The notes beneath the pieces were generated by a model that did not search any database, was not told the origin of the DNA, and worked only from the letters and a program-made list of their open reading frames with translations. Shown here piece by piece: positions 20,236 through 31,721 of a stretch of DNA of 64,000 nucleotides; the stretch's first letter is position 1; each line of letters starts with the position of its first letter. The stretch is from Cervus elaphus (Eukaryota; Chordata; Mammalia; Artiodactyla; Cervidae), in NCBI RefSeq assembly GCF_910594005.1, contig NC_057819.1, positions 129,243,669-129,307,668 of the forward strand. The letters are read 5' to 3'. The position numbers were made by a program, and so were the translations under genes.

Positions 20236-20330
20236 TCACCTCCAGTGTGTGGGTAAACTGAGTCTCCCAGCGATTACCTGCCCAAGGCCCCACAGCTGGC
20301 AACTCAGGATTTGAACCTAGGGCTCTGCGG
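20236..20330 (-). mobile_element. MIR fragment
   Basis: 'gggtaaactgagtctcc...cccaaggccccacagctggcaactcaggatttgaacctaggg' is the reverse of the MIR core. Confidence 0.7.
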
Positions 20331-20734
20331 GGCGTCTTTCCACTCCCCGGGCTGGCCTGTGCGTCCACAGTCTCCTTCACTGACGTCTTCCCAATGAGAG
20401 GTGCCAGGCCCCTGGTGCTATTGGCAGGCAAGGTCTGGTCCTGGGGCGGGCATGGAGTTTGGAAATCGCCCTGGGAGTTCCTCCTCCTGCTCCTGAACCC
20501 CTTCCTGGCTCTCACCTCTGCCCTGGTTCTGTCAGCTGGCAGAACGTGAGTCCTCAGGAGGGCAGCCCCTTCCTCCCTCACCTCCTCTCCTGCTTTTCCC
20601 TGGCCTCCCTCTTGGGGGAGGACCTGCAGATGTTGGGGGAGTCTCCTGAGGGGTCCTTGGGCAGTGTTCATGACTGGTTGCCCTGTGGCTGAGCTTTACA
20701 GAGTCTTCTAAGCTGAACGGGGGTGGAGGAGAGA

Positions 20735-20840
20735 AGCAATTAAAGTTTGATCCATTTAGGAAGCTATTAGTGACCCAGAGGGGTGATGAAATTTTGATGA
20801 TGTGATAATCCGAACAGGAGGAAATATTACTGGCCGCAGT
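20735..20840. promoter_or_regulatory. Candidate intronic regulatory element
   Basis: AT-rich unique block with CAATTAAAGTTTGATC (homeodomain and TCF/LEF-like words), GCTATTAGTGACC and GATGAAATTTTGATGATGTGATAATCC. It shows repeated TGATG/TGATAA words and little sign of repeat origin. This is a motif-based guess. Confidence 0.27.
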
Positions 20841-21145
20841 GCAACCCATTTGGGGAGTCCAGCTTCTGGGGTGGACATGGAGACTCTCGGGGGCCTGCTA
20901 GAGCCACAACCCCGGATCCCCCACACCCAGACTCCTCTGTGGGAGGGGGCCGTGTTGCCCAGAGTCTGAGCCGTGGCACCTGCCTGCCTGGGCTTGTCCC
21001 CGGGTAAGGTAAGCCGGTTCTGAGTCTGGTCCAGGTGCCCTGTTCCCTGCTTCGAACCACAAGGGCCGGTTCAGAATGTGCCTCCAGAGGGTCCAGATGG
21101 GACAGGGCGGGCCTGTAAGGGACCTGAGACATAGAAGACTCTCTG

Positions 21146-21325
21146 AATTCATTTACTGCTTGGGTGACCCTGCATAAGGTACATAGCCTCCCTACGCCTC
21201 GGTTTTTCCATCTGTCAAATGGAGATGCGGCTGTCCTAAACTCACTGCGTTGTAACAGGGTTTAATGAGATACGCTAAGCACTCAGGACAGAGCTCCGTG
21301 TGGTAAACACTGAGTAAGTTGTACA
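21146..21325 (+). mobile_element. MIR element
   Basis: 'cttgggtgaccctgcataaggtacatagcctccctacgcctcggtttttccatctgtcaaatgg' and 'gtttaatgagatacgctaagcac' match the MIR core and 3' part. Confidence 0.85.
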
Positions 21326-21634
21326 TCGGTGTCATTATTGGCATCTTGGTGTCAAGGAAACAAAGTCAGCTTCGGGGCTACAATTTATCATGTGCCCTGT
21401 CACCAAACACCTCTGCTCGCTTCATCTTTCACAGACCTGCCAGTTAGCATCTCAGCTTCCACTATTAGGGATCTATTTCTTTGGCTGAGACATTCCCCGC
21501 CTCCAGCATAAAATGCATATACACCACAGGGAACCCAGATATGGAGATGTTATGGGCTGTTCAGGTGTTGAGGTAGATGTCTTTACGGGATCCTTTCCTA
21601 GAAACTCAGTGGTCTGCGGGCGACGTTCACAGGC

Positions 21635-21815
21635 ATCTCATTTTCCTCTTTATCCCAACCTATGAAGGATGTGGGCCAGAAAGTATTTGGTTACTCACCT
21701 GGTTAGCAAGTTCAGAAACTTGAAGCCACTTGCCAAGGTCCCTTGACTTGTCCAAAAGAGATAGCAAGGGCAGGTCAGCTGCCTCTTGGGTCACAGCTTT
21801 TGATCCTGTCGAGAC
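21635..21815 (-). mobile_element. Probable MIR fragment
   Basis: 'aacttgaagccacttgccaaggtccc' followed by 'ggtcacagcttttgatcctg' is consistent with a reversed MIR, but the match is weak. Confidence 0.35.
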
Positions 21816-22002
21816 ATCCACGTTCGGGACTCGCTCGCCACGCCGCTCTGCTTGGGGACTAGGGAGCCGTCTCATGTGACCCCAGGCTCTGCCCAGTTTG
21901 GGTGGGTGCTTGGCCAGGGCACCGGGTGCAGGCTGGCATGCCCTCGCCTCTCTCTGAAAAACTCAGACCTCTTTCTGGAGGCCCCATCTGCTCTCCCATG
22001 GG

Positions 22003-22223
22003 TTTTTTTTTTTTTTTTAGGTTTGTTTTTGAGATTTTTCTATGTGGACCATTTTTAAAGTCTTCATTGAATGTGTTACAATATCGCTCATATTTTTCAT
22101 GTTTTACTTTGGTTTGTTTGACCACGAGGCATGTGGGATCTTAGTTCCCGGACTGGAGATTGAACCCACACCCCCTGCACCAGAAGGCAAAGTCTTAACC
22201 CCTGGACCGCTAGGGAAGCCCCA
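22003..22223 (-). mobile_element. CHR-type SINE with 9-bp target-site duplication
   Basis: It runs from the T-run through 'aaagtcttcattgaatgtgttacaatatcg' and 'cacgaggcatgtgggatcttagttccc' to 'ccgctagggaagccc'. TCCCATGGG occurs at 21994-22002 and 22224-22232. Confidence 0.95.
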
Positions 22224-22639
22224 TCCCATGGGGGTCTTAACAGTAGGATCGGAAGGCTGGGACCTCTTGCATCTCTCCTCCCCCACACCCTACTGATAGA
22301 CCTTTGCCCTCGTGGCTTCCTGCACTGGGTACCACCGCCAAGCCCGCCCCCGTCTGCCCTATGCACAGTCTCGCCTCTCCCCTCTCCCCGACCCTGCCCC
22401 CCACCCTGGCCATCAGCACCCTTCCCTCCTCCCTTCCTCGGCTGGAACACGTCTTCCCAAAGGCCCCTGAGCCACTCGGATGCCGATGGCCTGGATGTCT
22501 CATTTGACACTTGGTCTTGTTGATTCTGAATTATTTCTTGGTGTGTGTGTGTGACTGATTCCTTTAATTATAAACTCCTTGAGTTTAGATAATAACCCTT
22601 CATCAACAAGGAGCGAGGTGTTAGACATAAATTATTGTT

Positions 22640-23390
22640 CGCCATTAAGGAAGTTAACCCCTGGAAGCAGGGTGCTGCAGGGGTAACAGTGACGACAGAG
22701 AGACGGAAGAAGGCTTGTGACACCGCGTGGCCTCGGAGGCCAGGGCTCATTCTCGCTGGGTCCCTCCTGGCTCCCCGGGTCCTCCGTGGGGAAGCATGGG
22801 GGCATAGGACCAGCATTCCCAAGCTCTCCGGTAAAGGGCTCTGCGGGTGGAGGAGAGCGGGTACGGGTGGAGGAAAGTGGATGCGTGCCTTGGGGCTGGC
22901 CACACCGCCTTTTCCCCCTTTCCTTTTTTAATACCCGAGATTTTGCATTCCATTCTGCAGTCTCTCTGAATTCTATTTTAACACACAAAGGGTATTTTAA
23001 AACCCATTGATGTTGCTGGAAGATGTGGTTCGTTCTGCCCCCTGGCTTCCTGGAACCCCTGGGGATAGATGTCAAAACTTGGCTTTGAAAAACGTGAATG
23101 AGATGATCTCTCAGGTCAAATCGCCTGTAAGAGTCCAAGATGCCTCACACATATATATTGCAGCCATTTGTATGGAAGTGTTGCCGTAATGTTGTATCTA
23201 TCCATACATACCCATCTCCTAAGATAGTTGTATCCTGGACATAATCGGCCCTGGGCCACCATAACCATCCACCTTGACTGGTCTGGTGCCTTCTGGGTCC
23301 CTAGAGGACTCAGCTGTCTGGGTGCTTGGTGTTTGCTGGGTCCTCCCTTCGCTTCCCTACCATCAGGGGGCCTGTTTCCCGGCCTCTCCC
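22640..23390. other. Unique intronic DNA before exon 2
   Basis: No repeat or exon that I can support. Frames here overlap on both strands and lack splice signals. Confidence 0.4.
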
Positions 23391-23424
23391 TGGGCCCTCC
23401 CGCACCTCCCCTTTTACTTTTCAG

Positions 23425-23470
23425 AGGACGAGCCACTGAATGCGTCAGACATCAGCCCCACCATGGAACT
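23425..23470 (+). CDS. Second coding exon, 46 nt, in frame with exon 1
   Basis: A strong acceptor (pyrimidine-rich 'cacctccccttttacttttcag') precedes the exon and a consensus donor GTAAGTG follows it. Joined to the single leftover base of exon 1, it reads EDEPLNASDISPTME and ends in phase 2 (CT of the next codon). The frame is open throughout. The peptide is acidic and hydrophilic and contains an N-A-S glycosylation sequon, as expected just after a signal peptide. Forty-six bases is short for an exon, and the chance that both splice sites and phase agree by accident is not negligible. An alternative acceptor two bases downstream would break the frame. A transcript read joining 13738 to 23425 would settle it. 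Gene not identified. Confidence 0.62.
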
Positions 23471-23643
23471 GTAAGTGAAGAAGAGCTCGGGGCCGGGTGT
23501 TCAGTGAAGGCCCGAAGACTCTCCGAGTGAGAGGCGCTGGGCCGTAGTAACCGTGACCCCCGCCCAGGGGTCTATCTTACTCACACGCACATACCTTCCA
23601 GGAGAGCCGTCCATATACCGCCCTCTGGCAAAGCAGGGCCTTA

Positions 23644-23988
23644 GCAGGCTTCCCTGATGGCCCAGTGGTTAAGAATCTGTCTGTCAGCGCAGCGGGCACG
23701 GCTTCAATCCCCGGTCCGGGACGATCTCACACGCCACGGGGCAGCTCAGCCTGCGTGCCTCGGCGACTGAGCCTGCGCTCTGGAGCCCGCGAGCTGCAGT
23801 TGCTGCGCCCGTGAGCACAGGACGGAAGCCTGCAAACCCAGAGGCCGCGTGCCCCAACAGAAGTCCCCGCGGCGAGAACTCGAGCACGGCGGTGAAGACC
23901 CCGCTCGCCGCAACCAGAGAAAGCCCGAGCCGAGAGCAGTCAAGACCCAGTGTGGGCACACATAAATAAAGAAAATTATGTTTTAAAT
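23644..23988 (+). mobile_element. CHR-2-like SINE, full length, unusually CpG-rich
   Basis: It runs from 'ggcttccctgatggcccagtgg' to the 'cacataaataaagaaaattatg' tail. GCAGGGCCTTA at 23633-23643 and 23989-23999 is a perfect 11-bp target-site duplication. I count roughly 30 CpGs in about 310 bases, far above the other SINEs here. It lies 174 bases past exon 2. Confidence 0.95.
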
Positions 23989-24007
23989 GCAGGGCCTTAC
24001 TGCAGTC

Positions 24008-24152
24008 TGCATCTTGACGGCATCACCGACGCAGTGGACATGAACTTGGGCAAACTTCAGGAGATGGTGAGGGACAGGGAGGCCTGGCATGCTGCAGTCC
24101 ATGGGGTCGCAAAGAGTCGGACACGACTGGGCGACCGAGCAGCAACTGTGTA
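24008..24152 (+). mobile_element. Bov-B 3' end fragment
   Basis: 'gacggcatcaccgacgcagtggacatgaacttgggcaaact' and 'ggacagggaggcctggcatgctgcagtcc' match the final ~140 bases of Bov-B, ending 'gacacgactgggcgaccga'. It could equally be a BovA2 dimer piece, since those share this end. Confidence 0.8.
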
Positions 24153-24584
24153 ACCTGCATCCCAGCAGCACTCCACGCCCGGCCCCTGCAGCCCTAAATG
24201 TTCGTCACTCCCCTCCTCAGTTCCTGGTGACGTCCTCGGGCTTCTGGGTGCAGAGCCCAGAGCATCCATGCACTCCCAGGCTCCCCTGGGGCAGCCAGCC
24301 TTCCCCATCACGGCTGTCTGGCCCTCCCTGCCCTGGATTGAAGGACTCCTGCCCTGAGACCGTGCTGGGCACTCACACCTTCCTGCTCCGTCAACCTTGA
24401 AGTCTCCCCTCCTGGCGATGCTTGCTGACTTGGCCCGGCTCCCGGCGGGCTCAGCCCAGTGGGCCTAGGCCTCCCCGTTAGGAAGCCCATCTCCCTGCCC
24501 TGGTGGAGCGGCTGTAGGCAGGGGGTGTGGGCCGGCGGGCAGGCCGGCGCGGGGCCAGAGCTGCCCAGGAGGGTCGGGGGGAGC

Positions 24585-24725
24585 GCCTCTCATTAGCTCT
24601 GCCCCAGGCTCATTACCAGGCTGAGCATCACCGGGTGACAAATGGCTGTCGTCGGGGCAGCAGTAAATACGCTGCTGTCAGAGCTGATGTGATTGCACTA
24701 ATGGAGAGAGATCTGCCCTGGCGAG
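24585..24725. promoter_or_regulatory. Candidate intronic regulatory element
   Basis: Unique block with CATTAG, CATTAC and CTAATGG homeodomain half-sites, two TALE-like words (GGTGACA and CTGTCAGAG) and an inverted pair GCAGCAG / CTGCTGT around 'taaatacg'. It stands between GC-rich stretches with many substitutable positions, yet reads as undecayed. Inference only. Confidence 0.3.
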
Positions 24726-24729
24726 ACAA

Positions 24730-26300
24730 GGCGCTTCTGGCTGCGGCTCCGGCGGCCTGGCGGGGAGCTCCGTCCGCGGCCCGTGCTCCCCGCCCCAGGA
24801 GGATGGAGGCTGGACGTCGTGGAGAAGGAGAGAGGTGTTGGCACTGAATCCCTTTCTCCTGAGGCCTCATCGGATGAAGAGCTTAGAAGAGGCCGGAAGC
24901 CTTCAGGAAAAAGGAGCATTGTTCGGCCCCGGGGAGGCAGGGAGGGTGTGATAAGGGGGCCCCCGACCTCGGCCTGGGCGCTGGGCAGCGCCACTGGGGA
25001 CCCGTCGGGTGCACCACTGTGCTTTTGACGGTTCAGCCTCCTTCGCAGCGCCCGGGCTGAGAGCGGCTGCAGGAAGGCGTGGGGGAGAAACACAGGCCCA
25101 TTGTCCGTGCCCCCGTGCCGGCCACCTCGTCTGCCATGTGAGGACCCATTGTCTGTCCAGGAACCCGGAATGTCCAGCCGCAGGGTGCCGGGAGCAGGCC
25201 TCCGGCTCCGCGTCTCGTGTGCCTCCGCTGTGGGAGGGCTCTGAGCCCAGCCTGAGGGTCCCAGCTGAAGCAAAGACGCGCCCCTGAGATGCTGACACGC
25301 AGATGGGGGTCACAGGAGTGGCCCTTCCTCAGTGCCAGGCCCTGGGACACCTGGGGATGGAAGAAAGGCAGATCAAAGTCTTGGGGGGGTGCCTTGCACA
25401 TGGACCCTCGGGAGCGCATCCTCGGCCCCAGGGGTCCCCTGTGTCACTGTTGGAAGTGAGAGTGGCCTGCAGTGGTGGGCTCTCCCCTGAGCCTGATGGC
25501 GTCCCGTGGGGGGCTCGCTCGGAGGCCCGTCTCCTGGCTCCGCCCCCGAGAGTGTCTGGTCTGGGGGGGTGCCCAGGCACGTGAGGTTCTCGCAGGTTCC
25601 CGGGTGATATGCTTGCCGCTGCTCCGGGGACCACACTTTGGCAGGGCTAAACTGGAGGTGTGAGGGACCCGGGTGCCACACCATGGCCTTGCAGAGCCGC
25701 GTTTGCTCTGATGGGCTCTGCCTCTTCCCCCGCGGAGGCAGGTGGTGAAGCTCCCTTAGCAGGGCCTGCGAAGTTCGTGTGGCACGTGGGAGGCGGGAAC
25801 CTCCTCTCCTTCCTTCCTTCTTTTCTCACCAGCAGAAGCTCTTGCTCCCAACGTCCTTCCTTTAAAAAAAGAAAAAGGAAAAAAAAAAGACACAAACCCA
25901 GCCCAGAGGCCTCCTTCCAGGGAGAGGAAGGACAGGGGTGACGTCATCACTGGCTCAAGTAACTTGGGCTAGAAGCACCGACATAACCCTCGTGTGTCGT
26001 GGACCACAAAGCCTCTCTTGGCCCTTTGAGCGTTTTCTCAGCACCTGCTGTGAGCCAAGCATAGGGCCTGGGGTCCAACACACGTGAAGGCAGGTCCTGG
26101 CTTCAGGTTGTTCCTGGTCACGTGTGGGCATCAGGCCTACGGTCACCAGTCGAGACCAGTGTGAAGGACACTAGTGCAGGTGGGAAGTAGGTGGTCGGGG
26201 TGTGCAGAGGGGTGACGCTGAGCATCCTGCCCCAGTGGAGGCTTCCTGGAGGAGGTGACCTTGAAGCTGAGGACTTGTAGGGTGGGAGGGAACTTTGGGT
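24730..26300. other. Unique GC-rich intronic DNA
   Basis: No exon or named repeat. A purine-rich low-complexity stretch (A-runs) lies at about 25862-25888. Frames of up to 191 codons overlap on both strands and reflect composition. Confidence 0.4.
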
Positions 26301-26304
26301 GTTT

Positions 26305-27240
26305 GTTTTTGTTTTGGCAAAATAAACTGTGCCTATTTAAAGGGTACGACTTGATCGTTCTCGACACATGTAGAGAGCCTCAAAGCATCACCGAGTCACC
26401 ACCAAGTTTCCTTGGGCCCTTGGTCACCCCCTCTGCCCGCTGTATAGATCTTTGTCTTTTCCTTTTTTTCAAATGGATATCCAATTGTTCTAGCCTTGTT
26501 TTTCGAAAACTTTCCTTTTGCCACTGAATTATCTCTGTGCCTTTGAAAGTCGTTTGTCCCTGTAGGTGTGGGTCTATTTCTGGACACCGTTCTGCTTCAT
26601 TTCTCCACTTGTCTGTCTTTATTCCAGCAGCACATGGTCTAGGTTACTGTTGCTTTGTAATGAGTCCTGAAACCAGGTAGTGTCGGCTCTCTAACTTTGT
26701 TCTTTTGCAGGGTTGTTTTGGCTCGTCTGGGTCCTTTCCATCACCATGTGCATTTTATATTTTGCTTAATGTTGCCTGTGAATTTTGGAATCAGATTTTT
26801 AAAAATCGCGCTGGGACTTCCAATTGGAATTGCATCAATCATAGAGACCAAGTTCAAGGGTGTCAATAATATCTGACCGCATTGAGTTTTCCAGCCCACG
26901 AGCATGGGCTGCCCCTCCATCGTTTAGTTCTTTGATTTCTTCTCGGCAACATGTTTTGGGGCTCACAGTCCAGGTTTTATACATCATCTGTCAGATGTAT
27001 CCCTAAGAATTTCATGTTTTTTATGCCATTGTCAGAGCTTTTTTAAATTTTGACTTCCAGTGGTTTGTCTGGAGGATATAGGCGCACAGTGGATTTTGAC
27101 TCAGGTCTGAGACGTGGCCAGACTGAGTGATCGATTCTAGTAGCTTTTCTGTGGATTCCATTGGGTTTTCTACACAGACGATCAGGTTGTCTTCAAATGC
27201 AGTTTCACTGTTTTTCCAGCCTGGATCCCCTCTCTTGACC
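26305..27240 (-). mobile_element. Ancient L1 fragment, antisense
   Basis: 'ggaatcagatttttaaaaa', 'ggaattgcatcaatcatagagacc', 'ccctaagaatttcatgttttttatgcc', 'gcttttctgtggattccattgggttttctacacagacgatcagg' follow the antisense of the old L1 ORF2 region in order. It is strongly decayed and the 5' boundary is soft. Confidence 0.8.
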
Positions 27241-30200
27241 TGTTGCTCTGATGAGACACCCCCCCCCCAAGGGGCTCTGTTTTCATCTGTCTCATTGCCA
27301 GGCAGCACTTAACGGGGAGCAAATGCACACCTTCAAGGTGGCTTAACCCCTGAGGTCAGGCTGTGCTTGGCCACATTCTCGAGGGGCTTCCTGCCGCAGC
27401 CCCACCCTCCGGGTGCTCACCCTCGGCTGTCTCTCCGGCAGCCTTGGACGCTCCGCCAGCTTCAGGGGAGCAGGAAACGCAGACAGTGCTTGTCCTGTGT
27501 GTCCACCCCGGTGACGAGCACATGCGTCTGGGAGAGTCTGTCTTCCTCCCCGATCCCTCCTCCGGCCCAAAGTCCTGGAGCCTCCCTAAGAGGCAGCGGA
27601 TGAGCAACAATTCTAGGGCCGCTCAGAGAGCCTCTCAGGTCAGATTACCAAGGGCTAACCATCCACAGAGGAGGACGTGAGGCCAAGGGACTCAGTGGGG
27701 TGTGCTCAACCACGGGGCTTGGGCAGTTGGGATTTCAGGTGCCTTTTGCAGGCTTCACTCCGTGGCCGGTGTTAGCACTTTGGCCACCTTAACTGAGAAG
27801 CCAGCCTCTGGCAGGACCGTGATTCCTCTGGACCCTCTTTCTCAGCTCCACCTGAGCTGCGGGGACACTCACATTGGCTGGATTGGGGCTTGGGAGGGAG
27901 AGAGGGCAGACTGCAGAACGGCCGGGTTCGGGGGTCTGGGTGCAGACAGCGCCGCCGTGGCCAGGGCCTCTGCCAGGGGAACGGGGAGGTCAAGAGTCAG
28001 CCCCTGGGGTGCGCATTTGGAAGGGGCATCACCTCTCACATTGGCTCCCTAAGCCCCAGGGTCTCCTGGAGTGCGATGGGTCTGAATAGCCCTTTACAGG
28101 GTTGAACATCAGCTCTTAGAGCCCCTTCCCCGGACATGCAGCCTGGGCACTCCTCTGCCACCCCAGCTCTCAGCCTCAGACACACAGCCGGCTCATCTCC
28201 CAGACAGTTTGCTTTAGGAACTGTCTTTTATCTCCCAGACAGTGCGTGATAACAGGAGGTCCCACGGACTGAGCCTTTGCCGTGACCCAGATATGCATGG
28301 ACCGGTCCTCTCAACAAGCCCATGAGGAAGCATGCTTTCCCCACTGAATGGATTAGGGAACCGGGGCCCCACCCAGGGCCCAACCACCCTGCCCTTGACC
28401 CGCCTGCCATGGACTCTGCCAGTCTGTCACAGCCTCTGCCCTGGACTTTTGTGTTCACCCCCAAGACCCGCCTCCCCTGGGGGCCCCAAGCTCCTGCCTT
28501 CTCCAGCCACCTAGGGTCTCCCTGCCCGTTTCCATACGGAAGAGGGCACTTGAGCACCCCAGACCTCAGCTCTCGTGGAAGGAGGTGAGGCTGAAAAAAA
28601 TGCAGTCGGGATGTCGGTCACCACGGTCAGCACTGTCACCGTCTCATATTTGGTCGAACCTGGAGCATCACTTGTAAGACACATCAGTGTTTCACGCGCC
28701 ACTAAGAAAGAGAAGATGCGACCATTCCATCTGCGGTAAGATGCATCCTGACTGCAGAGATGTAAAAGTGCATTTGGAATCCCTGAAACTGGGTGAGAGC
28801 CGTGATGGATAGAATGCCATCCCCACCAGGTTCCCTTCTGAGGGTCCCACGTGTATTAGTATGTTTAACCCTCACAGCACCCCCTCAACCACCCTCTTGA
28901 CCACAAAACAGGCCGTAGAATCAATTCCAAAAAATTTAAGAAGCTCTTCCTGGCAGTGTTCATGGACTGGCCATCTTTGTGAAGGTTCCCCTGGGGCCCT
29001 GGTTCCTGGCCAGCACTTGACCCTGTCAGTTGGGCCCCAGGAGGCCCAAACGGAGCAGGGCTGCAGGGTCAAGAGGCCACCCCAGTGGACTGAACGCTGC
29101 CTTTTTCCAGACTCATTGGAAAACCCTGGGGACCCACCCCTGGGGCCCAGACCCCTGTGTTTGCTTCTGGGGCTCTAGAACACTCTCCCCTCCCCCCCCC
29201 CCCCACCATCATCCTGACATGTGCTGGGCCTGATGTGCTGGGCCTGATGAAGTCTCTCCTGGCCCAGCCTGCCCCAGGCTTTACATTCCTCCCGAAGCTC
29301 CACCCGATGCCAGCATCTGTCTCCTCAGGGACACCTGTCTCCTTGGGGACAGTGGCCCCAGAGGAATGGATATCTGGCTGCTTCCCTCCCGAGGCCTCCC
29401 CTCTGAGCTGGGGCTTCCGGGCCAGGCTTCTGAAGCAGCTCCACTTGGCTGTCTCCTCTCCCATGGCTGTTCCCAAAAAAAGCCGAGTGAAGAGCTTGGC
29501 TTTCATTGCTCGGGACCCCGGGACTGGCTGGCACAGCTGAGCGCCCTGCATCCGCCCAGCCCTCGGATGTTAGGTGGTGTTGCTGATGGTTTCCTTGGAG
29601 AGACCGAGGCCCCGAAGACAGCTGGCCTCTCTCCCCGCCTCCCCAGCCAAGCCGTTAGGCCCCCCAAGGCAGCATTCTGGGGTGTCACCTCCCCGACCCT
29701 CAAAAGGTCCCTCCTCACGCCTTGACTCTCCACAGACCTCCATTTATGGAGATGCAGGGGATTGGCCTGCCCATCACATGCAGTTCTGTCTCGCTCAGCG
29801 CTGCTCAGTGACCACGCCAGGGGGACAAGCTCTGAAAGAGGGTCTGGCTCCCACCTGCAGGGCCCAGAGTGAGATGAAAATGCAGGCCTCTTGCTGATCA
29901 ATTGTTAAGAACTCCAAGATGGTGACAGCGAAGCACTGATGTAAGCTCAGGGCCCCTAAGCTTGGGTCACTGGCCCATGAGGCCAGCCCCGCCCGCTGGT
30001 CAGACCTGTAAGGGATTCCCCTTCCCTCTCTTGGCCTCCCTTTCCTGGTCTATAAACGCAGAGAGCTTGGCCACCCAGGATCCTGTTTTCCTCCTGCCAG
30101 CTTCTCTGGGCGCCCACTACCTCTCCTTGGGCTGAGAAGGCAGGGCGTTCTCTTGTCTCTGGTTCTGGGGGTAAGACAAGAGGAGGCAGGATGGTGAGCA

Positions 30201-30395
30201 AGCCTGGAAACTTGTCCATGAAGTTCACCGGTTTTGTCTGGTGAATCATCTGGATCACTGTGGGCAGGAGAATGGAGGGGAAAGGTCTGGGATTCAGCCC
30301 CGCATCACGGGGACTGGCTTGTCTGGTCCTGTCTGGAATGCATTGCCTGTCTGCTTCTATGAGAAGCCGCGTACAAAATGCCTTTGTCTTCAAGG
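27241..30395. other. Unique intronic DNA
   Basis: Contains C-runs (27259-27268, about 29192-29207) and weak MIR-like traces at 28255-28390 and 28855-28930. No supported exon. Confidence 0.4.
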
Positions 30396-30399
30396 CCAG

Positions 30400-30530
30400 A
30401 GCACACCTCAGCTGGAATCCTGGCCCTGCTGCTTGCTAGGATCTCAGTGAGATACTCTGCCAGCCTCAGTTATCCCATCTGTAAAGTGGGGCAGCAACGT
30501 ATATTGCTTAGAAAATATTGAGCCTCCAGT
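30400..30530 (+). mobile_element. MIR fragment
   Basis: 'cagctggaatcctggccctgctgcttgctagg' and 'gcctcagttatcccatctgtaaagtgggg' are MIR core sequence. A further MIR-like tail ('catgctcaggaaatacagtgac') lies at 30645-30670. Confidence 0.8.
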
Positions 30531-30799
30531 ATCCAGTTTCCTCCTTCCCTGTGACTGGCAGACTTTTTGAGGGAAGTCAGGAGGATCCTTCTGCAACTGT
30601 GGATAGACTTCTCTTCTACAGTCAGGGGTGACATGGCATATAGTACATGCTCAGGAAATACAGTGACTATTCACACCACGACCACTGTTGCTATGGTTAC
30701 GCCTTCCCCAGGTTCAGCCAGGTTAATCCGGGGCCTTGGGATGCACCAGTGCTTGGAGTGGCTGAGACCGATGCTTGGAACATGAGCACCAATCGGAGT

Positions 30800-30885
30800 T
30801 TGCTGGAAGTGCAGACTCTCAGGCCTGGCTCCACAGGTGATGAATCAGAATCTGCATTTTAAGATCATTGTTAAGATCCTCCCAG
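30800..30885 (-). mobile_element. MER5-like hAT remnant
   Basis: 'gcagactctcaggcctggctccacaggtgatgaatcagaatctgcatttt' matches the reversed MER5/Charlie core. Confidence 0.6.
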
Positions 30886-31014
30886 CCGGCCCCAGTCCCA
30901 TCTGTGGAGGAGCATGAGACCTGAGCTGTGTCCCCACCCCGCAATCCTCCTCCTGGAAAACCAGCCCAGAGGGTCTGCTTTGTTAATGGTCTGTCTGCAG
31001 TGCCATCTTTGATT

Positions 31015-31160
31015 CAGGAACATGAAAGGGAATCACCCTTTAAATAAACAAAATGGAAAATTCTCCAGGGGACAAGCACAGGAGCAGGCTGTGAGAATTC
31101 ATCACTTATTTAAGTGCGATTCCCCAAACGCTGTGGATCCATTAAATATCAGGGAAGAGC
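31015..31160. promoter_or_regulatory. Candidate intronic regulatory element
   Basis: Unique AT-richer block with CCCTTTAAATAAACAAAATGG (forkhead-like AAATAAACA), CACTTATTTAAGTG (an exact palindrome with a NKX-like arm) and GGATCCATTAAATATC. No repeat family recognised. Confidence 0.28.
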
Positions 31161-31487
31161 GCAGAGCAGCCCAGCCAGAACCACAGGCAGGAGGGCGCCT
31201 CGTGTGTCAGGGCCTGAGAAGGCGTGGGGTGCAGGGGAGTTGGCCCGATGGCATCCGGTCCCCTCGGTGGCCCCGGGCCAGATCTGCGACTCCCTCCCTG
31301 TCCAACCCACTTTTGCAGAGCAGAGAGGGAACTGAACTGGATCGGGGTGCACCCTCAGTTCCCCAGTCTCTCCTCCCAGTCAAGCTCTGGGGGCCTGGAG
31401 GCGGGTGAGGGGACCTCCTCCCTCTTTCCCGCCCTCCCCGTCAGGCCCATGCAGGAATTCCTTTTTCTGTGACTCAGCCAGCTAAGG

Positions 31488-31700
31488 CGGTGTGGATAAG
31501 AGTGAGCACCCTGGGGCCAGACTGCCTCTGTGGCTGTGGACAGGCAACCTAGACTCTCCGAGTCTCAGTTTCCCCGTCTGTAAGTTGGGAAGGGTCATAC
31601 TTGCTTCTCCAGGTTGTTGTCAGGATTAAACATTACTATGTTTTAGAAGAGCTTCTGCCATATAGTTGACCCTACATGAGTATTTGTTAAGTTGAAATAG
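31488..31700 (+). mobile_element. MIR element
   Basis: 'gagtgagcaccctggggccagactgcctc', 'gagtctcagtttccccgtctgtaagttggg' and 'tgaccctacatgagtatttgttaag' follow the MIR consensus. Confidence 0.85.
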
Positions 31701-31721
31701 GAAGCAATAATCCAGTGGGGA

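Larger units (their letters stand above)
13739..23424 (+). other. Intron 1 of the signal-peptide gene (9.7 kb)
   Basis: Defined by the GTATGG donor at 13739 and the pyrimidine-rich acceptor ending at 23424 ('cttttacttttcag'). It holds the 3' part of the CpG island, SINEs, MIRs, a nested L1/SINE pair and four motif-rich candidate enhancers listed separately. Its extent depends on exon 2 being real. Confidence 0.6.

Noticed and set aside
23644..23988. CpG-rich block as an alternative promoter
   Set aside because: It is a SINE with a perfect target-site duplication. The CpG density comes from the element, so I list it as a curiosity and not as a promoter.
28700..28750. GGTAAGATG donor-like site near 28735
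   Set aside because: No acceptor with an open, phase-compatible frame lies upstream at exon distance.
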